NCBI GenBank assembly: GCA_037190665.1
Contig: JBBCJT010000080.1
Location: 1-47,651 of the forward strand
From: JBBCJT01 sp037190665
GTDB taxonomy: Bacteria; Pseudomonadota; Alphaproteobacteria; Acetobacterales; Acetobacteraceae
Direction of reading: 5' to 3'
DNA length: 47,651 bases
A program made the translations under genes and the position numbers. This document shows positions 1-8,769 of the stretch, one piece after another (position 1 is the stretch's first letter; each line of letters starts with the position of its first letter). The notes below the pieces were generated by a model. The model did no database searches. It saw only the letters and a program-made list of their open reading frames with translations, and was not told where the DNA came from.

Positions 1-291
1 CACGAGCGCGCCGCGCGGGATCAGCGCCAGCTCGTCCACCGCGCCCTCCCCGGCGCCGAGCGGCGCGGCGACCTTCAGCACGATCTGCGCGCCGGCGAGC
101 GCGGCCGCCGCGTCCGGGGCGACCTGCGCGCCGGCGGCGGCGAACTCCGCGTCAGGGATCGATGCGCCGGCGCCGGCGCCTGCCTCCACGGCCACCTCGT
201 TGCCGAGGGCGATCAGCTTCTTCACCGTCTCCGGCGTGGCGGCGACGCGGGTTTCCGCGGGGCGTCGTTCCTTCAGCACCGCAAGGCGCAT
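1..291 (-). CDS. pntA: NAD(P) transhydrogenase subunit alpha, N-terminal part (cut by window edge)
   Basis: Only the first 97 codons are present; the gene runs off the left edge. The protein starts MRLAVLKERR and continues with ETRVAATPETVKKLIALG, the typical start of the alanine dehydrogenase/PNT N-terminal domain of proton-translocating transhydrogenase alpha subunits, which move hydride between NADH and NADP+ at the membrane. I chose the ATG at 291 because an AAGGAAA ribosome-binding site lies just upstream on the minus strand; an in-frame ATG at 339 would add 16 residues. In alphaproteobacteria the subunit is often split (PntAA/PntAB), which cannot be judged here. It resembles the alanine dehydrogenase at 7603-8718 in fold, but the N-terminus is clearly the transhydrogenase type. 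Confidence 0.85.
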   Translation of the reverse strand, partial: MRLAVLKERRPAETRVAATPETVKKLIALGNEVAVEAGAGAGASIPDAEFAAAGAQVAPDAAAALAGAQIVLKVAAPLGAGEGAVDELALIPRGALV

Positions 292-440
292 GGGCTGGGT
301 TTCCTTGACGCGGCTAAGGTTGTTCGGAAGCCCGACCATGGCGAAGCCCCCCGGCCGAGGCAAGGCGGCCCATTGCCGCATCTCATGCGAAGGATGAAAT
401 CGGCGCCCGATCGGCGCGGGGGGCCTCGACAGGCGGCGGC

Positions 441-464
441 GTACACGGTCAATGGACCGTGTAC
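441..464. promoter_or_regulatory. Perfect 10-bp inverted repeat upstream of malate synthase (operator or 5' hairpin)
   Basis: The arms GTACACGGTC (441-450) and GACCGTGTAC (455-464) are exact reverse complements separated by AATG. The right arm abuts the GGAGGA ribosome-binding site (465-470) of glcB. A dyad this long by chance is unlikely. It could be a regulator operator (the CGGTC/GACCG core is reminiscent of GntR-family sites, an inference) or an mRNA hairpin beside the ribosome-binding site. Confidence 0.65.
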
Positions 465-475
465 GGAGGACCGCG

Positions 476-2641
476 ATGGACCGGATCGAGACGCACGGGC
501 TGAAAGTCGCCCGCAGCCTGCACGACTTCATCACGACGGAGGCCATTCCCGGCGCCGGCGTGGCGGCGGAGGCGTTCTGGGCCGGGCTCGCCGCCATCCT
601 GCGCGACCTGACCCCGCGCAACCGGGCGCTACTGGCCGAACGCGACCGGCTGCAGGCCGCGATCGACGACTGGCACCGCGCCCGGCGCGGCCAGCCCCAC
701 GACGCGGCCGCCTACACGGCGTTCCTGACCGGGATCGGCTACCTGCGGCCCGCGCCGGCGGCCTTCGCCGTGACCACCGCGAACGTCGATCCGGAAATCG
801 CAAGCATCGCCGGGCCGCAGCTCGTCGTGCCCGTTTCCAACGCCCGCTATGCGCTGAACGCCGCGAACGCCCGCTGGGGCAGCCTGTACGATGCGCTCTA
901 CGGCACGGACGCCATCCCCGAGACGCGGGAGGCGGCGCGCGGCAAGGGCTACAACGCGAAGCGCGGCGCGCTGGTGGTGGCGCGCGCGAAGCAGGTGCTC
1001 GATTCGATCGCCCCGCTCACCGGCGGGGCCCGGCATGCGGACGTGACCGCGTATCGGGCCGGCAAGGCGCTGACCGCCGTGCTGAAGGGCGGGCGCGAGG
1101 TGGGTCTCGCCGATCCGGCGGCCTATACCGGCTACGCGGGCGAACCCGGGGCCCCGACCTCGGTGCTGCTGCGGCACAACGGCATACACGCGGAGATCCG
1201 CCTCGACCGCGCGAGCCCCATCGGCCGCGACGATCCGGCCGGCGTGGCGGATCTGGTGCTGGAAGCCGCCGTCAGCACGATCATGGATTGCGAGGACTCG
1301 GTCGCCGCCGTCGATGCCGAGGACAAGGTCGCGGTCTACCGCAACTGGCTGGGGCTGATGCGGGGCGACCTGACCGCGAGCTTCGAGAAGGGCGGCGCCA
1401 CGGTGGCGCGCGCGCTGAACCCGGACCTGAGCTGGACCGCGCCGGACGGCGGCACCGTCACCCTGAAGGGCCGGTCGCTGATGCTGGTGCGCAACGTCGG
1501 CCACCACATGTGGACCGACGCGGTGCTGGACGCGGACGGCGAGGAGGTGCCGGAGGGTATCCTGGATGCCGCCGTCACCTCGCTGATCGCGGTGCACGAC
1601 CTGCGCGGCAGGCGGCTGAACTCGCCCGCGGGCTCGGTCTACATCGTCAAGCCGAAGATGCACGGGCCCGAGGAGGTCGCCTTCGCCGCCGAGATCTTCG
1701 GCCGGGTGGAGGCGCTGCTGGGCCTGCCGGCGGACACCCTGAAGATGGGCATCATGGACGAGGAGCGGCGGACCTCCGTCAACCTCGCCGCCTGCATCCA
1801 TGCCGCGCGCAGTCGCGTGGCCTTCATCAACACCGGCTTCCTCGACCGCACCGGCGACGAGATCCACACCTCGCTCGAGGCCGGGCCGATGATCCGCAAG
1901 AACGACATGAAGGCCACCGCCTGGATCAAGGCCTACGAGGACAACAACGTCGATGTCGGCCTGGCGTCCGGGCTGCGCGGCCACGCCCAGATCGGCAAGG
2001 GCATGTGGGCGGCGCCGGACCGGATGGCGGATATGCTGGCGCAGAAGATCGGCCACCCGAAGGCGGGCGCGAACACCGCCTGGGTGCCGTCGCCCACCGC
2101 CGCGACGCTGCACGCGCTGCATTACCATGAGGTGGACGTGGCGGCCCGGCAGGCGGAGATCGCCGGCCGCGCGCCCGCGAAGGTGGGCGACATCCTGACG
2201 ATCCCACTCGCCGACCGGCCGAACTGGTCGCCCGAGGAGATCCGGCAGGAGCTGGAGAACAACTGTCAGGGCATCCTCGGCTACGTCGTGCGCTGGATCG
2301 ACCAGGGCGTGGGCTGCTCCAAGGTGCCGGACATCCACGACGTGGGGCTGATGGAGGACCGCGCGACTCTGCGCATCTCGTCCCAGCACCTCGCCAACTG
2401 GCTGCACCACGGGGTGGTCACGCGCGACGAGGTGCTGGAGACGCTGAAGCGCATGGCCGCCGTGGTGGACCGGCAGAACGAGGGCGATCCGCTGTACCGG
2501 CCGATGGCACCGGGCTTCGCGGGCCCTGCCTGGGACGCGGCGTGCGACCTGATCTTCGAAGGCCGCGCCCAGCCGAACGGCTACACGGAGTTCGTCCTGC
2601 ACGCCCGGCGGCGGGAGGCGAAGGCAGCCGCGCGGGGTTAA
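476..2641 (+). CDS. glcB: Malate synthase G
   Basis: Condenses glyoxylate with acetyl-CoA to malate in the glyoxylate/glycolate pathway, in the cytoplasm. The 721-residue product has the length of the monomeric G isoform (about 723 in E. coli). The conserved core MGIMDEERRTSVNL lies around residues 420-436, and the C-terminal VPDIHDVGLMEDRATLRISSQH block carries Asp628, matching the catalytic Asp631 of the E. coli enzyme. The start chosen is the ATG at 476, five bases after GGAGGA; an upstream in-frame ATG at 452 lies inside the inverted repeat and has no ribosome-binding site. The gene stands alone, so regulation through the upstream dyad is plausible. No isocitrate lyase is in the window. 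Confidence 0.97.
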   Translation: MDRIETHGLKVARSLHDFITTEAIPGAGVAAEAFWAGLAAILRDLTPRNRALLAERDRLQAAIDDWHRARRGQPHDAAAYTAFLTGIGYLRPAPAAFAVTTANVDPEIASIAGPQLVVPVSNARYALNAANARWGSLYDALYGTDAIPETREAARGKGYNAKRGALVVARAKQVLDSIAPLTGGARHADVTAYRAGKALTAVLKGGREVGLADPAAYTGYAGEPGAPTSVLLRHNGIHAEIRLDRASPIGRDDPAGVADLVLEAAVSTIMDCEDSVAAVDAEDKVAVYRNWLGLMRGDLTASFEKGGATVARALNPDLSWTAPDGGTVTLKGRSLMLVRNVGHHMWTDAVLDADGEEVPEGILDAAVTSLIAVHDLRGRRLNSPAGSVYIVKPKMHGPEEVAFAAEIFGRVEALLGLPADTLKMGIMDEERRTSVNLAACIHAARSRVAFINTGFLDRTGDEIHTSLEAGPMIRKNDMKATAWIKAYEDNNVDVGLASGLRGHAQIGKGMWAAPDRMADMLAQKIGHPKAGANTAWVPSPTAATLHALHYHEVDVAARQAEIAGRAPAKVGDILTIPLADRPNWSPEEIRQELENNCQGILGYVVRWIDQGVGCSKVPDIHDVGLMEDRATLRISSQHLANWLHHGVVTRDEVLETLKRMAAVVDRQNEGDPLYRPMAPGFAGPAWDAACDLIFEGRAQPNGYTEFVLHARRREAKAAARG

Positions 2642-2713
2642 CCCGGCGGCAAGGTGGGGTGGGCGACCCTGTTTTGGGGTGGACCGGAAGGTTCCGCCCG
2701 GAAGGAGGGGTCG

Positions 2714-2980
2714 ATGCTTGTCGAGCCGACTGCCGCGCGTGGGATAGCGGGGAGCGTCAGGGCCGCCACGGCGACGCCGGTCTCATCGGTCAGGGCGCCG
2801 CGGGCACCTCTGGCGAGCCTGCTCGATGGCGCCCCGGCGATCAGCCCGACGATCCGGCCCGACCCGGCGACCGGGGTGGTGGTGACGCGGTGGTATGACG
2901 GGGCGGAAGTCGCGAACCAGATCCCCACGCCGCGCCAGCTCGACGCCTATCGGGCGACGAGTGGACGGCGTGCCGGGTAG
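2714..2980 (+). CDS. Small hypothetical protein, 88 aa
   Basis: An 88-residue reading frame preceded by a strong ribosome-binding site (GGAAGGAGGGG, 2700-2710) four bases before the ATG. The N-terminal half is Ala/Pro/Ser-rich and low complexity. The C-terminal half is more protein-like: IRPDPATGVVVTRWYDG followed by EVANQIPTPRQLDAYR. Short proteins ending in an 'IPsxRQLxAYR' motif occur near flagellin genes in some alphaproteobacteria; that link is from memory and uncertain, and no flagellar gene is nearby. An in-frame ATG at 2654 exists but lacks a ribosome-binding site. Function unknown. Confidence 0.55.
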   Translation: MLVEPTAARGIAGSVRAATATPVSSVRAPRAPLASLLDGAPAISPTIRPDPATGVVVTRWYDGAEVANQIPTPRQLDAYRATSGRRAG

Positions 2981-3287
2981 CGTTGATGGCATGGAGCCTC
3001 CGGCCGGCGGATGGTGCCGGTCAGCCGGCGGGTCGCGCGGCTCCCGGGTCATCCGGTCGCGCCGACCGCTCTGAGCGGTGCCTTGACGGAAGCCTGCACC
3101 AGCTATAGGATTTTCTTCTTCAACGCCCAAGCTTTGCCCAATTTTCGGCGTTCAGCCGCCCTCCGCGCATACGCGGCTCCGTCCAGAGGCGAAGATCGGA
3201 TAAAAGGATAAAGTCCTAAAGTGGTAAAGCGCGGGGGCTCCGCGTCGTCGCCCTCTCCCCCCTGCGGGGACGAAAGGCCGGCCCGTA
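2981..3287. other. Intergenic region with an AT-rich stretch; no gene recognised
   Basis: This 307-bp interval lies between the small ORF (plus) and metF (minus), so it is convergent. It holds a comparatively AT-rich stretch (about 3100-3235), a weak promoter-like TTGACG (3083-3088), and the four-copy 8-bp tandem repeat described separately. A partial relative of the CCCTCTCCC palindrome occurs near 3250-3270. I see no supported gene. Confidence 0.5.
3198..3229. repeat. Four tandem imperfect 8-bp repeats, consensus NNNTAAAG
   Basis: Four consecutive octamers read GGATAAAA, GGATAAAG, TCCTAAAG and TGGTAAAG with no gap. All share TAAA at positions 4-7. This low-GC block stands out in a very GC-rich region just beyond the metF 3' end. 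Confidence 0.6.
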
Positions 3288-4226
3288 TCACCCCGCCTTG
3301 CGCGGCCGCGCCCCCAGCACGTGGGCGATGGCGTAGGTCAGGTCGGGGCGGTTGAGCGTGTAGAAATGGAACTCGTCCACCCCGTTCGCCTGCAACAGCC
3401 GCACCTGCTCCGCCGCGACCACGGCGGCGACCATCCGCCGCGTCTCCGGGTCCTCGTCCAGCCCGTCGAACAGCTCGGTCAGCCAGCGCGGCACCGTGGC
3501 GCCGCACATGGCGCTGAACCGCGCCATCTGGGCGTAGTTGGACACAGGCATGATCCCCGGCACGATCGGCACCGTGATCCCCGCGGCCTGGCAGCGGTCC
3601 AGGAAGCGGAGGTATACCTCCGAGTCGAAGAAGTACTGCGTGATCGCCCGGGTGGCGCCAGCGTCGATCTTCCGCTTGAGGTTATCGAGGTCCGCCTCAG
3701 GCGAGGGCGCCGCCGGATGGGTTTCCGGGTAGGCGGCGACGCTGATCTCGAAATCCCCGACCCGGCGCAGCCCGGCCACCAGATCGGCGGCGTAGGCGTA
3801 GCCGTCCTGGTGGGGGGTGTAGGCCGTGGTGCCGGCCGGCGGGTCGCCGCGCAGGGCGACGATGTGCCGCACCCCCGCCTCCCAGTAGGAGCGGGCGACC
3901 TCATCAACCTCCGCGCGGGTCGCACCCACGCAGGTCAGGTGCGCCGCCGGGATCACCGAGGTCTCCCGCACGATCCGGGTCACGGTCGCATGGGTCCGCG
4001 CCTGGGTGCTGCCGCCCGCGCCGTAGGTGACGGAGACGAAGCGCGGCGCCAGCGGCTCCAGCCGCCGGATGCAGCCCCAGAGCTGGGTTTCCAGCGCCTC
4101 CGTCCGCGGCGGCATGAACTCGAAGGACAGCGACGGGGCCGGCCCGCCGGGGGCGGGGAGGCCGGCGACGCGGGGCGAGGTCAGCCAGCGGGCAAGCGTG
4201 CCCGAGCCGGAAATCGGATGGTTCAT
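3288..4226 (-). CDS. metF: 5,10-methylenetetrahydrofolate reductase
   Basis: A flavoprotein that reduces 5,10-methylene-THF to 5-methyl-THF, the methyl donor for methionine synthesis. The 312-residue protein has the expected TIM-barrel landmarks: SFEFMPPR near residue 35, FVSVTYGAGGST near 65, HLTCVGATRAEVD near 97, HIVALRGDPP near 120, ITQYFFD near 195 and VPGIMPVSNYAQMARF near 222. Length is normal for the short bacterial form. The start ATG at 4226 opens MNHPISGSG. I saw no recognisable S-adenosyl-methionine or S-adenosyl-homocysteine riboswitch in the short upstream region shared with mlaA. No metH is adjacent. Confidence 0.96.
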   Translation of the reverse strand: MNHPISGSGTLARWLTSPRVAGLPAPGGPAPSLSFEFMPPRTEALETQLWGCIRRLEPLAPRFVSVTYGAGGSTQARTHATVTRIVRETSVIPAAHLTCVGATRAEVDEVARSYWEAGVRHIVALRGDPPAGTTAYTPHQDGYAYAADLVAGLRRVGDFEISVAAYPETHPAAPSPEADLDNLKRKIDAGATRAITQYFFDSEVYLRFLDRCQAAGITVPIVPGIMPVSNYAQMARFSAMCGATVPRWLTELFDGLDEDPETRRMVAAVVAAEQVRLLQANGVDEFHFYTLNRPDLTYAIAHVLGARPRKAG

Positions 4227-4418
4227 GGCGAAACGCGGCCGCCGGCCGCCGGGGGATTCGGTTGCACGTGCGTTTGATGCCTGTCACAAGCCTGCTGTTG
4301 CAAGGCGTTCATCATGCGCTAGAAACTGCCCTGCCAATTGCGCCGGGCTGATCGGCCCGCACGAGCCGTGCTAAGACAGCCGCGCACGCCTGCCGCCAGG
4401 AAGGACTGAACCCCACCG

Positions 4419-5195
4419 ATGCGCCGACCGTTCGTCGCCCTCGCCGCGCTCTCGCTCGCCGCACTGGCAGCCGGCTGCGCCACGCCTCCGCCGGCATCGG
4501 ACCCGGAGGCACTGGCCGAGTTCCACCAGAACAACGACCCGCTGGAGCCGCTGAACCGCGCCTCCTACCAGGTCGATCTGGCGATCGACACGCTGGTGCT
4601 CCGCCCGGCGGCGGAAGCCTACGGCATCTTCGTCCCCGAGCCGGTCCGCGACCGCGTGCGCAACGTGCTCGACAACCTGCGCATGCCGGTGATCTTCGCC
4701 AACGACGTGCTGCAGGGCCAGCCGCGCCGCGCCGGCGACTCGCTCGCGCGCTTCGCGATCAATTCCACGGTGGGCGTGCTCGGCATCTTCGACGCCGCCA
4801 CCGACATGGGCTACCCGGCGCACTACTCCGATTTCGGGCAGACGCTGGGCCGCTGGGGCATGGAGGAGGGCCACTTCCTCTGGATCCCCGTCATCGGCCC
4901 GATGAACGCCCGCGATCTGGCCGGCTTCGGTGTGGATATCGCCATGGACCCGTGGGGCTGGTTCGGCCAGTCGAACGATCCGTGGGTCAATGCGTTCAGG
5001 GTGGCGCGGCCGACACTGGTCGTTCTCGACACTCGCCAGGGCTTGATCGACGTGCTGGATGACATTCGCAAGAATTCTGTCGATCCCTACGCCACATTGC
5101 GGTCGGCCTATCGCCAGCGCCGGCAGGCGTTGATCAACTACGAGTTGGATACATTTGCCCGCGATCCCCTGGGCCGGGCATACGGAGGCAATTGA
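4419..5195 (+). CDS. mlaA: MlaA/VacJ family phospholipid transport lipoprotein
   Basis: The outer-membrane lipoprotein of the Mla system, which removes mislocalised phospholipids from the outer leaflet and passes them to periplasmic MlaC. The N-terminus is a lipoprotein signal peptide with lipobox LAAGC (Cys near residue 20). The family core follows: NDPLEPLNRASYQVD (about 40-54), NDVLQGQPRRAGDSLARFAINSTVG (about 95-120), FGQTLGRWGMEEGHFLWIPVIGP (about 139-161), and a C-terminal DPYATLRSAYRQRR. Length (258 aa) is normal. It lies three bases upstream of mlaC and the two are surely co-transcribed. Confidence 0.96.
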   Translation: MRRPFVALAALSLAALAAGCATPPPASDPEALAEFHQNNDPLEPLNRASYQVDLAIDTLVLRPAAEAYGIFVPEPVRDRVRNVLDNLRMPVIFANDVLQGQPRRAGDSLARFAINSTVGVLGIFDAATDMGYPAHYSDFGQTLGRWGMEEGHFLWIPVIGPMNARDLAGFGVDIAMDPWGWFGQSNDPWVNAFRVARPTLVVLDTRQGLIDVLDDIRKNSVDPYATLRSAYRQRRQALINYELDTFARDPLGRAYGGN

Positions 5196-5198
5196 TAC

Positions 5199-5831
5199 AT
5201 GCTGCTGCGTCGACCCCTGCTCGCTGCCGTCTTCGCCACCGCCCCTGCCCTCGCCTTCGCACAGGGCGGGTTGCAGGCGAGCGCCGTCTCCATGGTGGAG
5301 ACGGCCGGGCGCAAGATGGTCGACCTGATCAACGCACCGGGAGCCAGCGGCGAACAGAAGCGCCAGCAGGCCGCCGCGCTGCTGCGGCAGTACGTGGACC
5401 TGAACGGCGTCAGCCGCTTCGTCCTCGGCCGCTACGCCCGCGGCGCCGACACGGCCGCGCTGCGTGAGTTCCAGTCCACGTTCGAGGAGTGGATCGTCCG
5501 CAACCTCGCCTCCCGCTTCGGCGAGCTGGCCGGCGTGACGTTCCAGGTGGCCCGCACCCTGCCCCGCGACGAGGGCGCGGTGGAGGTGCAGACGCTGGTG
5601 GCCCAGAGCGGCAAGCAGCCGGCCATCCTTGGCTGGCGGGTGGAGAATGTCGGCGGCGCGCCGAAGATCGTGGATCTCGTCGCAGAAGGCAGTTCGCTGC
5701 GGCTGACCACGCGGTCGGAGTACAGCTCCTTCCTCGGCCAGAACAACGGCGACCTCGGCAAGCTGACCGCGCGGCTGCGCCAGCAGCTCGCGAGCCTGAC
5801 CGAACGCGAAGGCCAGCTCGCCGCCCGCTGA
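5199..5831 (+). CDS. mlaC: MlaC/Ttg2D family phospholipid-binding periplasmic protein
   Basis: Periplasmic carrier that shuttles phospholipid between MlaA and the inner-membrane MlaFEDB complex. The 210-residue protein starts with a Sec signal peptide (MLLRRPLLAAVFATAPALAFA) and has the toluene-tolerance Ttg2 features: RFVLGRYARGAD (about 69-80), FEEWIVRNLASRFGELAG (about 95-112), GWRVENVGGAPKIVDLVAEGSSLRLTTRSEYSS (about 145-177). GGAGG at 5184-5188 precedes the ATG. The permease and ATPase genes (mlaFED) are not in the window, so this is an mlaA-mlaC pair separated from the rest. Confidence 0.93.
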   Translation: MLLRRPLLAAVFATAPALAFAQGGLQASAVSMVETAGRKMVDLINAPGASGEQKRQQAAALLRQYVDLNGVSRFVLGRYARGADTAALREFQSTFEEWIVRNLASRFGELAGVTFQVARTLPRDEGAVEVQTLVAQSGKQPAILGWRVENVGGAPKIVDLVAEGSSLRLTTRSEYSSFLGQNNGDLGKLTARLRQQLASLTEREGQLAAR

Positions 5832-5968
5832 GGCGGCGCCGGCTGCTTCTGCCGGCGGTCAGAAGGTCTGATCGACGGCGTTCAATTCCCCATTCATCCG
5901 TAAGCGCCGGCCGCTGGCCGTGTGCGCGGCGCGATCCGTTGCCTCGTCCGATTCCGCGCCCCTCTCCG

Positions 5969-5992
5969 CCCTCTCCCGTTTGCGGGAGAGGG
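5969..5992. repeat. CCCTCTCCCG palindromic repeat, copy 1 (left member of pair A)
   Basis: Arms CCCTCTCCCG (5969-5978) and CGGGAGAGGG (5983-5992) form a perfect 10-bp stem with loop TTTG. It is followed by CCGGGGTGAGGGTG, as at copy 3. The region 5832-6240 contains no gene; it holds this palindrome, its partner at 6052-6076, and a weak GC-rich hairpin after mlaC. Confidence 0.8.
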
Positions 5993-6051
5993 CCGGGGTG
6001 AGGGTGTGTCCACCAGCGTCACGGTGAGGTTTCGCCTGCGCGCGGGCCCCT

Positions 6052-6076
6052 CCCTCTCCCGCAAGGCGGGAGAGGG
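6052..6076. repeat. CCCTCTCCCG palindromic repeat, copy 2 (right member of pair A)
   Basis: Arms CCCTCTCCCG (6052-6061) and CGGGAGAGGG (6067-6076) with a 5-base loop. The bases after it (GGACCTTTCGCGAC) are nearly the same as those after copy 4, so the two-palindrome cassette is repeated, not just the stem. Confidence 0.8.
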
Positions 6077-6240
6077 GACCTTTCGCGACGGTCCTTGCCT
6101 TCAGTCGAGAGGTAATGCCGCCTGCCGGATGATGCGCGCGAGTGTCTCCGGCTCCCGCGCTCCCTTTCCGCAAGGCTCCCGCAGGGGGGCGATACCGCCC
6201 AGCGGACGGCCGCCCTTATCCCCGCCCCGTAACGTCCGCC

Positions 6241-7569
<1,329 letters not shown>

Positions 7570-7602
7570 GGGGTACAGCTCCGGGAAACGAAGAGGATCG
7601 GG

Positions 7603-8718
7603 TCAGAGGCCAAGCAGCGCGCCCACCGGCCAGGCGACCTTGCCCTGCGCCTGCGCGACCTCGGCCAGCACCAGCTTGCCTTCGGCGAGGTTCAGCCCGT
7701 TGCGCAGATGCGGATCTTCCGCCAGCGCCTGCTTCCAGCCCTTGGCGGCCAGCGTCAGCACATGCGGCAGCGTCGCGTTGGTCAGCGCGAGGGTGGAGGT
7801 GCGCGGCACCGCGCCGGGCATGTTGGTCACGCAGTAGTGGATCACGCCGTCCACGACATAGGTCGGGGCCGAATGCGTGGTGGGGCGGCTGGTCTCGGAA
7901 CAGCCGCCCTGATCGATGGCGATGTCCACGAACACCGATCCGGTGGGCATCGCGGCGATCATCTCGCGCGTCAGCACGCGCGGGGCGGCCGCGCCGGGCA
8001 CCAGCACCGCGCCGATCGCCAGATCGGCCGTGCGCAACTGCTCGGCCACCATCTGCGTGGTGGAGGCGGCCGTGATCACCCGGCGGCCGAAACGCGCCTC
8101 GATCCGGCGCAGCGCATCGAGCGAGCGGTCGAGCACGACGACCTCCGCCCCCAGCCCCACGGCGGTATCGGCTGCGTTGGTGCCGGAGGTGCCGGCACCG
8201 AGGATCACGCAGCGGCCCGGCAGCACGCCCGGCACGCCGCCGAGCAGGATGCCGCGCCCGCCGCCCTCGCGGGTGAGGAGCTGCGCGCCGATCTGCGGGG
8301 CGAGCCGGCCGGCCACTTCGGACATCGGCTGCAGCAGCGGCAGCCCGCCCGTGGGAGAGGTGATAGTCTCGTAGGCGATGCAGATGGCGCCGCTCGCGAG
8401 CAGATCGTCGGTCTGTTCCGCATCGGGGGCGAGGTGCAGGTAGGTGAACAGCACCTGGCCGGGGCGCAGCTTCCTGCGTTCGGCGGGCAGCGGTTCCTTG
8501 ACCTTGACCACCATCTCGGCGGCGAAGACGTCATCCGCGCCGGCCACGACCGTGGCACCGGCGGCGGCGTAGCTCGCGTCGTCGAACCCCGCCTCGGCCC
8601 CGGCCCCCGACTGGACGAGGACCTCATGCCCGGCGGCGACAAGGGCGCGCACGCCCATCGGCACCAGACCGACGCGGTATTCGTGGTCCTTGATCTCCTT
8701 CGGTACGCCGACGCGCAT
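7603..8718 (-). CDS. ald: Alanine dehydrogenase
   Basis: Catalyses NAD-dependent interconversion of L-alanine with pyruvate and ammonia. The 371-residue product begins MRVGVPKEIKDHEYRVGL. Lys74 (VKVKEP) and His95 (TYLHLA) match the family catalytic Lys75/His96. The Rossmann dinucleotide loop is VILGAGTSGTNAA. The signature ISSTxxxx region reads VFVDIAIDQGGCSETSRPTTHSAP. The ATG at 8718 is preceded by GGGAAGGGAA; a longer in-frame start at 8748 adds ten non-conserved residues. Placed between a PcaB-type lyase and an omega-aminotransferase, it probably disposes of the alanine made by the latter. Confidence 0.95.
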   Translation of the reverse strand: MRVGVPKEIKDHEYRVGLVPMGVRALVAAGHEVLVQSGAGAEAGFDDASYAAAGATVVAGADDVFAAEMVVKVKEPLPAERRKLRPGQVLFTYLHLAPDAEQTDDLLASGAICIAYETITSPTGGLPLLQPMSEVAGRLAPQIGAQLLTREGGGRGILLGGVPGVLPGRCVILGAGTSGTNAADTAVGLGAEVVVLDRSLDALRRIEARFGRRVITAASTTQMVAEQLRTADLAIGAVLVPGAAAPRVLTREMIAAMPTGSVFVDIAIDQGGCSETSRPTTHSAPTYVVDGVIHYCVTNMPGAVPRTSTLALTNATLPHVLTLAAKGWKQALAEDPHLRNGLNLAEGKLVLAEVAQAQGKVAWPVGALLGL

Positions 8719-8769
8719 GATGGAGGTTCCCTTCCCTCCGCGCAGCATAATCGCGACCGGCGTCCCGGC

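Noticed and set aside
629..2602. A 657-codon minus-strand frame opposite glcB
   Set aside because: Antisense shadow of a well-supported malate synthase; composition is His/Arg/Val-rich without motifs.
3083..3111. Promoter-like TTGACG and TAGGAT driving a possible small RNA
   Set aside because: Box matches are modest and no terminator or conserved structure follows, so I do not call an RNA gene.
4227..4418. SAM or SAH riboswitch upstream of metF
   Set aside because: I looked for the conserved helices and found none convincing; the region is short and shared with mlaA.
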